64,000 bases of DNA from Cerioporus squamosus (lineage: Eukaryota; Basidiomycota; Agaricomycetes; Polyporales; Polyporaceae): contig JABYQS010000079.1 of NCBI GenBank assembly GCA_022592435.1, positions 1 through 64,000 on the forward strand. Reading direction: 5' to 3'. The first letter of the stretch is position 1. Each line of letters starts with the position of its first letter. The notes beneath the pieces were generated by a model. That model saw nothing but the letters and a program-made list of their open reading frames with translations, searched no databases and was not told the origin of the DNA. A program made the translations under genes and the position numbers. This document shows, in pieces, positions 22,204 through 35,335 of this stretch.

Positions 22204-23408
22204 ATGGCCGCTCGCTTGCTCGCTGCAGCTCTACTCTCTGGGAGCATTGCGCTCTCCGCACTTGCCGCTGGTCCGATGCCGGGCCAGATCAAGAACCTCG
22301 TCACGTTCGGGGACTCCTACACAGACGTCGTTAGTACTGCAGTCGTTCATGATAAGTGTCAAGATTGCTCACCCTGCGTATTCTCATCCATAGGACGCTC
22401 ATGCCGACGGAGGAATCATGTGGCCTGTGTTTGCGGCTGAGGAAGGCCACTTCAACCTCTTCCCGTTCGCGAAGGCTGGCGCGACTTGCTCGAACAACCT
22501 CACCTCGCGCCCATTCCCGCCTGTCTTCGAGAGCCAGCTGCCGCTCTACTTCGCCGAGAAGGCGAACGGCTCCCTCAAGCTCAATCCCGAGGAGACAATG
22601 TATACGCTCTGGATCGGCACGAACGACGTCGGGGTGGGGGCCCTCCTGACGGGGAGCCAAACTCCCGGGGTAACGATCGTGGACACGATTGCATGCGCGG
22701 TGAACTGGGTCAAGGTTTTGTACGCGTCGGGGGCGAGGAACTTCATCTTCCAGAACGTGAGTGTCTGGTACAGAACCTTGACTGTAGGTTCATAAAGACA
22801 GCGACTGACCTAGACCGGCCGACAGATGATCCCGCTTGAGACGACGCCCCTCTATTCGCCTGACTCGTATCCAAACCGATACTGGACGGCGCAGCGCAAC
22901 ACAACTGAGTGGAGTGTCTTCATGACCGAGCTCACCACCTCCGGAAACGCAATCGCCAAGCTGATGCTTCAGGCTCTGGCTCCGACTCTACACGGCGCGC
23001 ATATCGGTGAGTACGAGGCTGCACAGGGTGCTTGTATGCGCACTCACCATGAGACGATCGTGCAGGCTTGTTCGACTCGCACTCCCTCTTCGCGGATATG
23101 TTCGCGCGCCCTGAGCTGTACCTGAATGGCACAGCGCCGCTCAACGTCACTGGGGCCGTGCATGCGTGCGTCTTCGAGCTGAACGAGAGCACGAGCGACC
23201 CCGGGGTCTGCACGGACGCAACCGGGACGGACCAGGACAGCTTCCTCTGGTGAGTTGCGTGGATGAACGCGTGCTTTCGAAGATTGACAAGGCGCCACAT
23301 AGGTTTGACGAATTGCACCCGTCGGTGCAAGCTGAACGCGTCGTCGCAAAGGCAATCTCGGACGTCATCCACAGGAAGACTGAGAAGTGGACGACCTGGC
23401 TCTCGTGA
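22204..23408 (+). CDS. Secreted GDSL/SGNH acetylesterase, CE16 type (paralogue 2)
   Basis: Same inferred role as its neighbour: extracellular deacetylation of plant-wall oligosaccharides. Five exons (22204-22329, 22394-22756, 22826-23006, 23066-23249, 23303-23408) join to 319 residues. Catalytic blocks: FGDSYTD, AGATCSN, WIGTNDVG and FDELHPS. A hydrophobic signal peptide ends near LSALAAGP. Exons 3 to 5 have exactly the same lengths as in paralogue 1, and the C-terminal halves are nearly identical. Exon 2 carries an in-frame insertion of ten residues just after the block II Gly (around NLTSRPFPPV). Intron 1 uses a GTTAGT donor. The insertion sits near the active-site region and could alter substrate preference; that is inference. 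Confidence 0.9.
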
Positions 23409-26400
23409 ACACTCAGAACAGATATGTTGAGGTGACGAAAACCTGCCCTTGCGCAGATGTCAGTGTCTTGTAGCAAACGATAGACAACAGGACGAATGCG
23501 TACTTGCCCATGTTCACAACGTTCGGAATATGCGCGAGGAATCTCCCCAAGCCGGATATTGAGTACACAAGAAGTGCCACGACTGACTTGGTCTACGAAG
23601 CACGACTCGATGTTGTTGCTCTCAGCGACGAGGACCGAGGCACGCGCGACACAAAACACGCGACATACGAGAGTGGAGAAGATGGATTGCAACAGACACG
23701 ATACACAGGCTACGTACACGACATCCCAACACCAGCACAGAAGTCTGTAACTCCAACACGGGCCGCTCCCGACAGAGACAAGGTCGGTACGATCTTGAGA
23801 TGGAGGGTTTGCTCTCCCTCGCGAAAGGTTCAAGATCCTCCCCAGCGCGTCGCAGTCGAGACGTAGACACAGAGAGAGGATCCCAAATATCAGCCCACGA
23901 GGTGTAACTTTCGATGAAACGCGAAAGGGCCTCCCGCCTTATATGCGGGGCGTCCCCGACAAGCGCCCCACCCGAATTGGCAGGAGGCGGGAAGTTCGCA
24001 CGCACGGACCAGTGCGAGCACAGATATAAGCTGCCAGCGCGCGGACGGCAGTTTTTCTTTACAGTCACCTCGGTCTCTGAAGCTGGCGTTTCTGCATCGC
24101 GCATGCGTGGAACGTTCTTGCCTTGGGCTCGTCTCAGGGCGTGGTTCAACGACCGAGAAGAGCGATCTCGCGAGTCTTAGGCTGGGCATACCGCTGGCTG
24201 TTCTTTTCTTCTACTGGTCGCGCGGTTAATCAGCCTTTGATACATTCCCTGCTTGTCGACTTCTGCATGGAGTACGTCTTCCCTGTATCCTATTCTAGTA
24301 CGCCATGCAATAACATGATCTGCTTGTCCTCACGAGCTGACGGCAAAGTGCACAAATGACCACCGGAACAGTTAGATTTACCTGCGTGAGAAGGACCCGT
24401 TAACGTTGAACTTCAGCTCATCCGACATTCGAATCCCATATCCTCTTCGAGTCTTTGTGCCCTGTTTTCAGCATACTGATCAAATGCGAGAGCTTACTGA
24501 CAGCATCAGCATTGACAGAAGCCCTCCGGATAGCCTTGTACCTCCCGCAGCACGTCCCTCCTCCCGAACATCCGGCTCACCCAGCGCAAAGGGAGCACGC
24601 TCTCACTCGGGCTGATGGCGCAGGTCCACAGGCATCAGCTCCAGGGAACGCGTACCCATCCCGAGCCGACCCACCATGCCCGGTCCACGTTCCACGACGG
24701 CCTGCGTGCACGGCGACAGCAAACGTGTTACGAAACGGTATTTCCTCGGTCGTTCCGCTCCCGTAACTCATTCGCTGACCTATCGACGTTGCAAATTGCC
24801 CAGGCACGATTGGCACCTTCTGTCACGTATCCGCTGCGTCGATGCATTCGCCGCCTTTGCCTCTGCCCTCCTGCCACGCACGCTGGTGTGATCGCACCAC
24901 TACATTCGAAAGTCGTTACGGAACAATGTGATATGAAGGCGCAACAACTCGCACGGACCGTACTCAAAAGTCAAGCGGCCACCGGAGAGGCGTGTGTTCC
25001 GCCCTCTGTGCGCAGTCGTGCTATACTCAGGCTCAGGGTCCACCTCACCTCTCCCTTAATCAGCCATTCATACAGGACGTGTCGATTTACTTCCAGACAG
25101 TCTGGCCGAGCCCGAGCTCGCCGACCTGCACGAGAACTATAGTCCGGTTGCCGTTCTCCGTCCCGAAGCCCCAGTTAGTGAGCTATGGCATGGCATCACT
25201 GCTCTGCCAATGCCGAGCGTTGGATCCCTGAATAGAGTGCGTTGCTGCGATCCGTCGTTTGAGCCATACTTGGCAATATGACTGTCGGGCTTATTGCAAC
25301 CGCCAGCAGCCCCGTCTGATGCCGACCTTCCTGTCACTTGATGAGTGCTTGGTAGCGTTCTCGATGGCGAGTGAGTTGCGCATTAACGAGTGGCTGTTGT
25401 TACCGACCAGGTGATAAAGACTTCGTGGTTAGCATCACGGTAAAGGTACGAGAATATTCTTCACGCTGAGGAGATCACCGGCTCGCCGATACCTTCTCAT
25501 CCTCTTCGTCAGTTGCCAGAAGTTCGTCCGAAGGATCACTCATACGTCGGAAGCAGGAGCAATGTATCCTCGAGCCGCCACTTCCATCGAGGAACATTGA
25601 TCAGTCTTATCACAGTTCATTCTGCTAGCTCGCATGCCGTACAGGATCTGTGGCGGACCTTCCAAGTGACGTGCTCGCGGCACGAATCCCGATTCTAGGT
25701 CCGCCTCGACGCTTTGTACTATATCGATCTTCCAAGCAGATGGATCACGTATGGCTGGTGTGACGGATGCATGGAGTGCCAACGCCCGCTGACGCGGAAC
25801 GACCACACGAGATCTCAAGCCGACAAGGGACGAGCCGAACGATACAGACCCCTGCCTCGCGGCGTATGCGTGTGCAAGGGATCGGCTATGTACGAAGAAT
25901 GCTCGCTGCAGCGGGTGAGGTACATGTGCGTGTATCCATCCTTCTAGACAGGAGACTGGAAGAGATCATACCGCGCTCGAGATACAATTACAGTAGGCTG
26001 GGCTGGACCGCAACGGTACGAGACCTCTTAATTGTAACTTGCTGATCCAGATCGAACGCTAATGTCTTGGCCAGGCAGGCCGACATGCCGGTATCCAGAC
26101 ATCGGTGAACCGACATGGGTCGTGAATCCATAGTTCGCGACGACAATGTAAAGTCGGAGACAAGATGCAGCCGAAGACTTGACGTACCGGCAATGTACTT
26201 ACTCGTGCGGACGCAAGATTCGACGACGACGTTCGTTGCCCGCTACTGGTGGGTCCGTCCTCTGTTGCACCTTCACGGCGCTGACCGTCGTATCTAGACC
26301 GAGAACGCCCAGCGGAGCATCTGGCAGCGCCCGGCGACAGCGGCGTGTGTCCTCCATGGGCGCTGCGCACGATGGGCGGAGGCGAGGAGATGCGGGAGTG

Positions 26401-28129
26401 GGCAAGCTTCTGATCCAACTCTTCGCCTTCGCCCGTACGGTGTGGGTGTGAGTCTGGTCGCCCCTATCCGTCGCCGTTGCGTGCCAACCAGGATGTTCTT
26501 GCGCTCGCTGCCAGGCCGGTGCACTGTAGTACGCGACGGCTGCAGTTCCCTGCATGCCTACCTACGTACGTACCGGTGCGTAATACTTTCACTGGCTGCC
26601 ACTTACAGATGCATACTTCCACATGCTCATCCTCGCTAGCAGACAGGCAGTTCTGGCAGTTCTCGTCGGCGAGGTCGCCCTCGCCTTCGCCAACAAGCAC
26701 CAGATACAGGTCTATCACCGCTGCCCAACCCCCGTGTTTCAGGTTGCAGATCGCTTCGCACGGCCATGATGCACGTCAACGAGCTGATAGGTCCGCCTCG
26801 CGCCCGAACATCTGTCCATACGCGTACGTCGTGACTGCCGCAATTGTGGTTAGAGTTCACAGATCCCATCATTACAGGCCCCCATCTCGCTATCTCTTCC
26901 CGAATGGCACGAGCCCGACGTCGGCAGTGCAGTGATGCATCAAGGCCACGAATCACCGCCGCACAATGGCACAGGGCGATTACGAATCAGGAATCAGGGA
27001 ATCAGGCTTCAGATTCCCTTCGTCCGGCTGGCAATCTCCCGCCCCCACTGTCGCCGCCGCGGCCGACGTGCCGGCTGCGCAGCTCTCTGCGTACGTCCAG
27101 ACGACAGGATCGCCCCAGATATGTTCGACGGACTGACAGTGCTGACTGCATGACTGCACGTCCCTGGACCATGGCTGCGCCCGTGATGGTGCCTTCATCA
27201 CAGCGAACGCGTTACTCGACGGATTTTGCGGCTTGCATGGAGACCTTCTCCTCCTTTTGGAACAAAGCCTCCAGCGCACGGATCAGCTTCCATCATGCGC
27301 CATACGGTACATCCCAGCCTCAGGAAGCCAGGTCAATGCGTACCTGTGCGTCTTCTCCTTTCTTCATTCAACCTGATGACTGACGTGCTGATATGCAGGC
27401 AAACAGCTCCCGCCACGCCCGTGACAGACAGGCTCGAGTTCGTCAATACGAGCTCAAAGGGCCGCGCCGGGTCCCCTCGCTGGCACGTCCGGTTATTGCA
27501 TCCTTGCGGCCGTTCGCGTTCTTCTATGCAGGCAGTGCCACCGCCGCTCCAATCTCACGTCTAACCGGCAACAGGGCATAACCACGAAGGAGGATCATCA
27601 GTACCACCCCTGTCTGCACCCGTACACGCGTGAGTGCTCACTCGCCCCGTTAATGAACGAAGCTCATGTTCTGTCTCTGACAGCTGGTGTCCTGGAGTCT
27701 GAGAGCCTGTCACGTACTCGCCACGCCGGCCTCCTGACCTGTGATAGTCCTGGAGCTCCGATGATCCATCCCCCCTCCCCATCCCAGTCGGCCTGATGCG
27801 GACTTCAGACAGCGGCATGCCGTACACCCCGCATGCCGCGTTCGAACCCGAATATTGAACATACACACGGTCGATCAAGCACTCGCCCCAACGTTGATGC
27901 GAGCCCTACGTAACTTAGACCCCCGAGGATGATGCATGATGGGCAAACCTGCATTCTGATTTCGCTGGGTACGTGCATGCTGCGCTATCTGGAATGCCCA
28001 CCTGCTAACCGAGGATGTCGTTCCAAAACGTATACTCCTAATGTACGGCGCGGATACCATGAATTCTTGCCTCGGGTGAGGACAGACAGGCGGTGAGCCA
28101 TCCCGTTCGGTGTACACACATATTTTCTG

Positions 28130-28140
28130 CCCCCCCCCCC
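28130..28140 (+). repeat. Poly-C run of 11
   Basis: A homopolymer of eleven C, followed directly by a pyrimidine tract (TCTCCTTCCTTCC). Mononucleotide tract in non-coding sequence. Confidence 0.85.
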
Positions 28141-30747
28141 TCTCCTTCCTTCCTTATCATCTCAAGATGTGCAGACCTCCGTCTGTTGGTACTGTATCGC
28201 TGGTATCATCCGAGGATCATGGATAAGACTGGGAATCGGCGACCGCGAGATGTAGACAAGCTGTCGCTAGTCCGCGAGTCGCATCAATGTAGGCCCACAT
28301 ACCTCTCCATCGTAAGCCCGGACCGAGAGCATGGCGGCGTGCCAGGTAAGTACGTATGATACTATGTGTGATGTGTAACTTACGCAGAGCGCGCTGCTCT
28401 AGTACAGCGCAGTGCACCGGACTCCACGACGGTGTCCCGGTGAGTCCTTGCACCGCAACGAGAACTGTTGCTACCAGTGCTTAGTACTGATGGCCGTCTC
28501 CTCCGCAGCAGTCCGATCGCCTTCATTTACGATCGATGAACCTTGATGCCCTCCTGCGAGCCTGAATCCGGGTGGTCGGGCGGGCGCACACAGAGATACA
28601 TGTTTGATCGATTGATGGCGTGACCGTACCTGCTAGTGACTATGTACGGCGAGTTGTTGGAGTAAGGTGAAGTCAGCAGGCAAGCCAGGCAAGAACGAGG
28701 GCAGCCACAACCCACTGCGATGCATGCGCTGCGTGCGCATACATGTATCAGTGGCATGCAGACTCCAAGCATACCGTGCGGCGTGCCCTTGCCCGAAAGC
28801 GACGCAGAACGCGCAACGACGTCCATCATACACGTCCGGCCCATCGATGCAAGACCAGGAATAACAGACCTGCATCACCCACTCGGGAGGTCCCAATATT
28901 TAGAAAGAACCTCACGAGTCACGACGCCGAAAACAGCACAGTACTCGCATATGACACAGAGTAGCTCCGAGGCCGCTTCGAGCGCGGCGCCCTCCCGCGC
29001 CCGTGCGACCGCGTAGACCAAAAACGTGCAGCTATCGCAGCACGCATGACTCCCCCCGCCTTTGTCAGAGAACCTATCCAAGGCCAGCGGCGGAGGCAAT
29101 CACTGCGGGGCCTGAGCTGAGCTGAGCACTGGCAAGGTCGGGCACGCACCGCACCGCACCGCGCGGCCTCTCGAGAACTCGGGAATTTGGGAATTCGGAC
29201 ACTCGAACGCTCGGGCACTCGGTAACCTTCGTCTCCAGCCTCGAGCACATGCATACATATCACTGATACTCAGCGCCGCCGACGCATCTCGGTCCACGAT
29301 CCCATGGCCAGTCAATATTACTACTTCCACAGAAGTTCCCGCCGAGACCTCCCCGTCTCCCTCCCAAGCAACGCCATTGCCTCTTCTGCTCCGGGGTGGG
29401 AGAACCAGCTGGGAGAAGAACCACAATCCGCCGTGTCGTCTCGCACGCGTCACGACTCGCTCGCCGAGCCCACTGAGAATTGAATGAACGGCACTGGCAG
29501 CGGGACGGGCATCCACGCACCTGTCGCCGGGCAGGCGCCCGCCGCATAAAGAAGGAAGAGACGAAGGAAGCCTGCACGCACGCACGTACGCACCGGGCGT
29601 TGCTGTCAGACAGCGCACCATGTGATGATGCCCACAGCGCAGACGAGCATCTAGCCATATGCGGGCCAGCAACCCTGAACGCGCCCCATTCGCGAAGCCA
29701 CACTGCGCTTCCCCGCTTCGCTGCCAGGACGTGCGCTCGCAGCCCTCCCGCTCTGGGCCCTGCCGTCCGTTTGATGAGCTGATGGATAACCAATCAGCTG
29801 CGACCCGGGCTGCGAGAGACGGCGGCTACTCACGCTGCATGCGTCCACCGAATCCCAGGCCCGAGGCCGAAGCCGCACTGGCAGCGTCCACAGCGATCCG
29901 GAACGGAGGTTGCTGCCTTTCCGAGCAAGGTGAGAGCCCGGTGGCGACGTCGACCGGTCACCGTCGAGCTCGCGGCTGGCCCGGCATTAATGACGAGACG
30001 AGACGAGCTCAGGCTGCGTGCGCCCAGCCGCAACCACATCAATGGCGCCCGGCTGCGCTCGGAGCGACGCCCATCTCGGACCTTCTTGTCAATGTCGCCG
30101 CTGGGACGCTGGGCAAGGGGCAGGGGGTCCAAGCCGCCCGACGCCGCGTCGCAGCTAGAATGCGCATGCGTACCATGTGCATGCCCACCGTAAGGTTCGC
30201 ACCAGACTGGGGGGAGGGGGCTGGGGCAGCGCATCGCCGGGTTGGCGGCGCAGCAGGAGGGCACTAGCAAAAACGAGTGGCGGAGACGTCTTCGGTGACT
30301 GGTAAGCCGGTGAAAGGTAGGCCACGGTGATGCGCCTGCGTCTGCGCCGTCCCGACCTCCCGGACAAGCGCAAGGTTCTGGGGCGCGTCGCCTCTGCCAG
30401 TGCCGCTGTGCCTCTCCCAGCCTGCGGGGGCGCAAGCGCACTCGATCTGATCCCTTCCGAGGCCTCACGGAGACGCGTCAGGCGGCAGGCAGTGGCCTAT
30501 GTGGCCTAGCGCAGGAAGGGAGAGTATGTAGCGCGTCGAGAGCGGAGCGGACGGGACTGGCGGGGGAAAGGCGGAGTGCCTAGAGTGCGGCACCGAAGGC
30601 AACTGGAGGAGGCACGGTCGCTGCCCCTTCCGGCGCGACGACACGTCTCTCTCCTCTTCTGGAGCTGTCAGTGTCAATGGCAGCCAGGGAACCTGGAGCC
30701 GGACTGGGAGAGAGGGTTGCCGCGGACTCGGAGATCACCACGGCCGC

Positions 30748-30777
30748 TGCCAGTGCCAGTGCCAGTGCCAGTGCCAG
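30748..30777 (+). repeat. TGCCAG hexanucleotide microsatellite
   Basis: Five perfect copies of TGCCAG in the GC-rich non-coding stretch. The hexamer keeps any reading frame open, which explains some long spurious frames here. Confidence 0.9.
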
Positions 30778-33700
30778 CGGCGTTGATGGAGATGGAGACC
30801 TTCGTGCCATACAGTGCGCGTGGCCCTACGTGTGCATGTAGCCATGGATGCTGGACGCGTGTGTGCTGTTAACCTGTCGACGACGACGACGGAGCCAGTC
30901 AGAGTCGGGTCGCACGACGCCCAGCGGACAAGCAAGTGCTATGGAACGCCACCTGAAGGCAGTCTGAGCGGTGACATGCATCGCGCTGCGCCCGGTGCAC
31001 AGTGCCAGTGCAGTGAGCTGTGAGCGGAACGCAAATCTTCCGGGTTCGGGTTTAATGGACGTATGCAGATAGAACGGGCGGACGATGCGAGCTGGCGCTG
31101 CGCGGCATGATTGGGCACTCCTATGAGGCTTTGATTGAGTGATGGAGTGATTGAGTCGCAGTAAGTAGCAGGTAGCAGTACACACCGTCAGGGAGGGCGA
31201 TGTCGACGTCCATGTAACAGTGCGCTGTGCCTCATCGTTCGCGTTGGTTATCACGTCGTCCCTGCGTCAGCTGCGTCATCAGCATCAATACCTGGACGAG
31301 CGACTGGGCACGAACATAGGAATGGCTCACCTACCTACTGCCGCACAAGCTACGGCTGGAGACGGCCGGGCAGCCTAGAGGCCTGACGGGGTCGATTTCT
31401 CCGAGGCTTTCATTTTGCCAATTTGTCCGCCGGGGGGAACGGTTGCAAACGCCTGCCTGAGCGCTGCATCACTCCAGTGCTCCACGTCGATAACTCAGCG
31501 TCCAGGACCGTCGCCCGCGGGACATGAGTCGTACTCTGTGTTCGAGGTCTCGGCTATGCTAGGGAAACTGAATGGGCATGAGTGCACATGGCGACGGACG
31601 AGGAATGGAAGGACGCGCCACGTACGGACCACGATAGGGTGAAAACCGCGCACGCGCAGCCCATTCTACGCATTGATCGCCGGAGCCTGCGCGTCGTCCG
31701 AGCGTAAGTAATAGCGCCGCCTTCCGCCCGAGGAGATTGCCTTGTGCGTATACAGCAGTGGGACTCAATCGGGCAGCTGGCAGGAGGGTCTAGACCGGGC
31801 GGGAAGAGCGGCGGCGGGGACGTGCGCAAGGTTTGCGGTTGACGCACGCTGAGCTTGCCGTACATAGCCGGGATGCTCGGACTCGAGACGGAAGCAGGGC
31901 GGCGGAGACGGGAGTCTGTAGCTGGTGGCTTGTCTAGCGTGCCCAGAGAGCGGGAGCTTGATAGCAGGCTGCAGCGGATAACGACGCAGTTACGTGGTTA
32001 GACGGCTTGAATACCCAGGGAGACGATGCATCATTGCGAACCTCGTGCGCATGCAGCAAGTAGGCATGTCTTGCGGCTAGCGACTTGTTTTCTGAACGAA
32101 TGCCCCGCCAAGGAGCCAAGGTGGAATGGGACGGACGCCAGCCAAGGGTCTCCGGCGGGTGGCGGCTTCCCAGGGAGAGGGAGCACATGGTCGCGTCAGG
32201 AACGAGGAGGAGAAGGAAGGGCAGATGCGGCTCCATAAGGAGAGTATCCAGTAGTTGATCGAGTTCCCAAAGCGTACGCGCCGCTGCCATCTTCGAGTAC
32301 TGGCTCCGCGTCCGAGGGCAGTCTGCTCGTCTCCGGGGCCGGTGCGCGCGGATGTTAGGCTCCCCTTCGATGCTCGTCGAGGAACCAGACTGCGTCACCG
32401 CGAAGGCGAGAGCAGATGGTGAGGAGGGGCGGGTGCTGAGCCTAAGAGAGCGTGATTGGGCCATGGTCGGAGACTCGGGAGCACTGGGTGGGAACGGCGC
32501 AGGAACAGAGGACGATGAGAGAGTTCGATGTCGGCGCATCAAGAGATCAATGAGCAACCACAACAGATTCTCGACGGGCGTCGACGCGTCGGGGCAGCGC
32601 AAACTCGAACTTTGCAGCACCCGAGCTCAACCACCGCTGGCCCGCAGCGGTGCCCCTATTGCCCAGCACGCGCTGCCATTACTGCGTCGGCGAGCTCGGG
32701 GAAGAGCGCAGCAGAGGGGAGCCAGCTGGCGGGAGAAGGGCGTCGGGCAGAAGGAAGGCGACACGGCGGTCCAGCGGCATTGTGGCGTCGCCCTTCCATC
32801 ACTATCGAACCTTCCACCGAAGCCCCCACCGTGGCGATTGCTCCTTCCACCCGCCAATTCGAGTCCGCCCGTTGTGGCTAGCGGCGACGCTAGTCAGCAA
32901 GCTGTATCGCTAGCGTGTCGCATACGTACGCACGTACGTACTCTGCCTTCTGGGGTCGAACGTGGACGTCGACCGGGACCGTCGTCCACCCTAGGCCTGC
33001 ACCTGCGCGCGTTCAATCCCTCAGCCTGACTCAGCAGCGCGGCCGCTCGAGGACCCTGACCTTGACCTGGGGAGAACTTCTTCGCGTTCTTCTGTTCTGC
33101 AGGAAGACTCGCTTGCGGCCTCGCTCTGCCAACTGCCACTGGCAACAGCTTCCGATCAGCACCCCGGCAGGATCTAGCAGCAGTCTAATATATGCCCATG
33201 GCTGCGCGCGAGCCTACCGGGGGGTGCCGTCTCGCGTCAGCCTTCCTGAGCCGTCTTCCGGTGGTATGTATGAGGCAGTGAGCAGCAGGGGACGCGACAA
33301 GTACTGGACGCTGTTGGATGCACGCGTCGTGTCGGGCGGGTCAAGCGTGACGGTTCTGATCTCAGCGGCGCCCTCCGCCGTCGTTGTGTGACCGTGCCGC
33401 GCTGATGGCCGCCGCGGCCGCTCGAGCCGTACGCGTGCAGTGCGCGGGAAGGAGCGCTTGACGCGGGAGGAGCCCGTGAACCAAGTGCGACGGAGACGGA
33501 GCTCGGGAGGCGGGAGGAGAGAGTGCGGGGGGGACCACGTCCGACGTCGGACACGCGAGAAGGTGGAGGATAGCGGACCTGCGGGCCTGGTAACTGGTCT
33601 CTGGACACAGACACGGTGCTTACCGGACGCGAACTGCCACTCAGGCTGCACGCCTGCAGTGGGGTGGGATGAATGGAGGACGTCGACGCCGACCGACGAC

Positions 33701-34703
33701 GTGCGTGTGCTCGCCTGCTCGGAGCCGGGCGAGCTGAGGTCGGCACGCCCGAAGCCTGAAGGTACCTGCGCAGGTACCCGTAAGCCAGCAGGCATGGAAG
33801 ACGAAGTCGTCGTCGGGACACGCGGACGAGTGTCGAGTGTCGGGTGTCGAGACGCTGTTCGTCGGGTCCTCGATCTGGCAGGCCAGCAATATGCATGGGC
33901 GTCGGTCGCCGCTACCGGCGCACGTTGTTGGCCCGACCGTACGGGGGTCGGGAGGCACACCTCGAAGAGTCCGCAAAGAAAGAAAAAAATGAGACAAACC
34001 AGCGTGTCGGAAGAAACCTACACGCAGCAATTAGTAGTTCCATCAGAGTGCGCGTTATTGGCCGCCTCGACCCGTAGACAACCTGGCCGGCGTGGACGGT
34101 CACCATGGACTCAGCGCCGTGGTTGGTCGGTGGGCCGGGGTGGCACACTCACAAGGCGGCATGCCGATCGCTTGTTCAGCTCGTGTACCACGCGACCGCC
34201 GCCGGGTCAGAATGATCAGACAGAGCTCGGGCTTGACGCTTACTGCGCGTAGGCACCGTACTACGTACGCGGCGGGAAAGCCCGACGTCGCTCCTGGTCG
34301 TATTTGCCGTCGCCGAGCTGTCCGAACTGGTCGGTCCAAGGATCCAGCCTGTCCACGCCCGCAGAGGACTGGCTCAAGCAGGCGGAACAGAGAGGTCATA
34401 AGGTAGTTAAAACGCCTTTCATCCTGAGGCCTGAGGCGTGAGATGCAGCAAACATCGATATGGTTATGAATATGTATACGGCTATGAGCGAAAGAACAAG
34501 CATATAGACTAGGGACTAAAGATGACTGCTTCGTAGATGAGATGAGTGTACGCGAGTAAGTAGTAGAGAGGAGCAGAGAGCTCTGAGACCGACGACTGGC
34601 GAATAAGGACATTGGGGAGTCTGTGGACGCTGGGACGCTGGGAGAACCGGAAAGCATTGCGGGGACGAACCAAGAAATACAGTCTGCGAGCAGCACGATG
34701 AGA

Positions 34704-34722
34704 AACGAACGAACGAACGAAA
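34704..34722 (+). repeat. AACG tetranucleotide microsatellite
   Basis: More than four copies of AACG. A shorter related run occurs near 35,095-35,115. Confidence 0.85.
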
Positions 34723-35335
34723 GGGCGGCAAGGACACGATTAGCGCAACGGAGACACAGGAGTAAGGAGTAAAAGCGTTCGTTTCCTCGACCGAGACCCA
34801 CTCCGGGCGAGTCCCGGGGCGGCAGCAGCGGCGACGGTAGATGTGTCTGCGACCTGGGATACCGCCGGTGAACCAGTGGTGGCAGGCAGCAGCGTAGATT
34901 TCGTACCGTGACGGGCGGAACACGTGGAGATGACGACGACAGAAAGGATGGCGGCGACGAGGATGGATAAGCGATACACGAGCGGGAAGGGGAGGTGTCT
35001 GAATCTAGACGGAGCAGCAGCAGAGCAGCAGCGCGCACGCACGCGCGGGCAAAAAAATACACGATAAATACAGCAACGATGAGAAAGAGTACGAACGTCG
35101 AACGAACGAACGGACGGAGCCAGCGGGCGGACGGGAGTCTGGGTCCAGATGCTGCGACGGGCTGCGGAGGAGTGGGGGAATGTGGGCTGTGGAATGGAGT
35201 GGGTCGGTGGGACGGGCGGCTGGTGTGGGTGTGTGTGTCCGGCGACGCTCGCCGTTCGGCGTTCCACGTTTCACGATCCCGCTCTCTGTCATACGGCGCA
35301 CGGCCAAGGATCAGACTCGAGAACGGCTTGCTGGC

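Larger units (their letters stand above)
23409..35335. other. About 11.9 kb gene-poor region on the 3' side of the GATA gene
   Basis: I scanned both strands for splice-bounded coding stretches and family motifs and found none I can support. Open frames of 100-320 codons exist, especially in the GC-rich part from 29 kb on, but they overlap one another on both strands and are of low complexity. The part nearest 35,336 probably includes the GATA gene's 3' untranslated region. Microsatellites are listed separately. Non-coding RNAs or short peptides cannot be excluded by reading. Confidence 0.45.

Noticed and set aside
23622..24149. Minus-strand frame whose start (MNHALRRAQGKNV) resembles the translated promoter of esterase 1
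   Set aside because: The likeness is short and imperfect, the 15-base conserved block is absent, and no esterase remnant follows. Treated as chance.
32352..33029. Plus-strand open frame of 225 codons in the gene-poor region
   Set aside because: GC-rich sequence keeps several frames open at once on both strands; composition is Arg/Ser/Pro-rich without recognisable domains.
34100..35062. Minus-strand open frame of 320 codons just beyond the GATA stop codon
   Set aside because: Ser/Arg/Leu-rich low complexity, overlapped by long frames on the other strand, and in the position expected for a 3' untranslated region. No motif or splice support.
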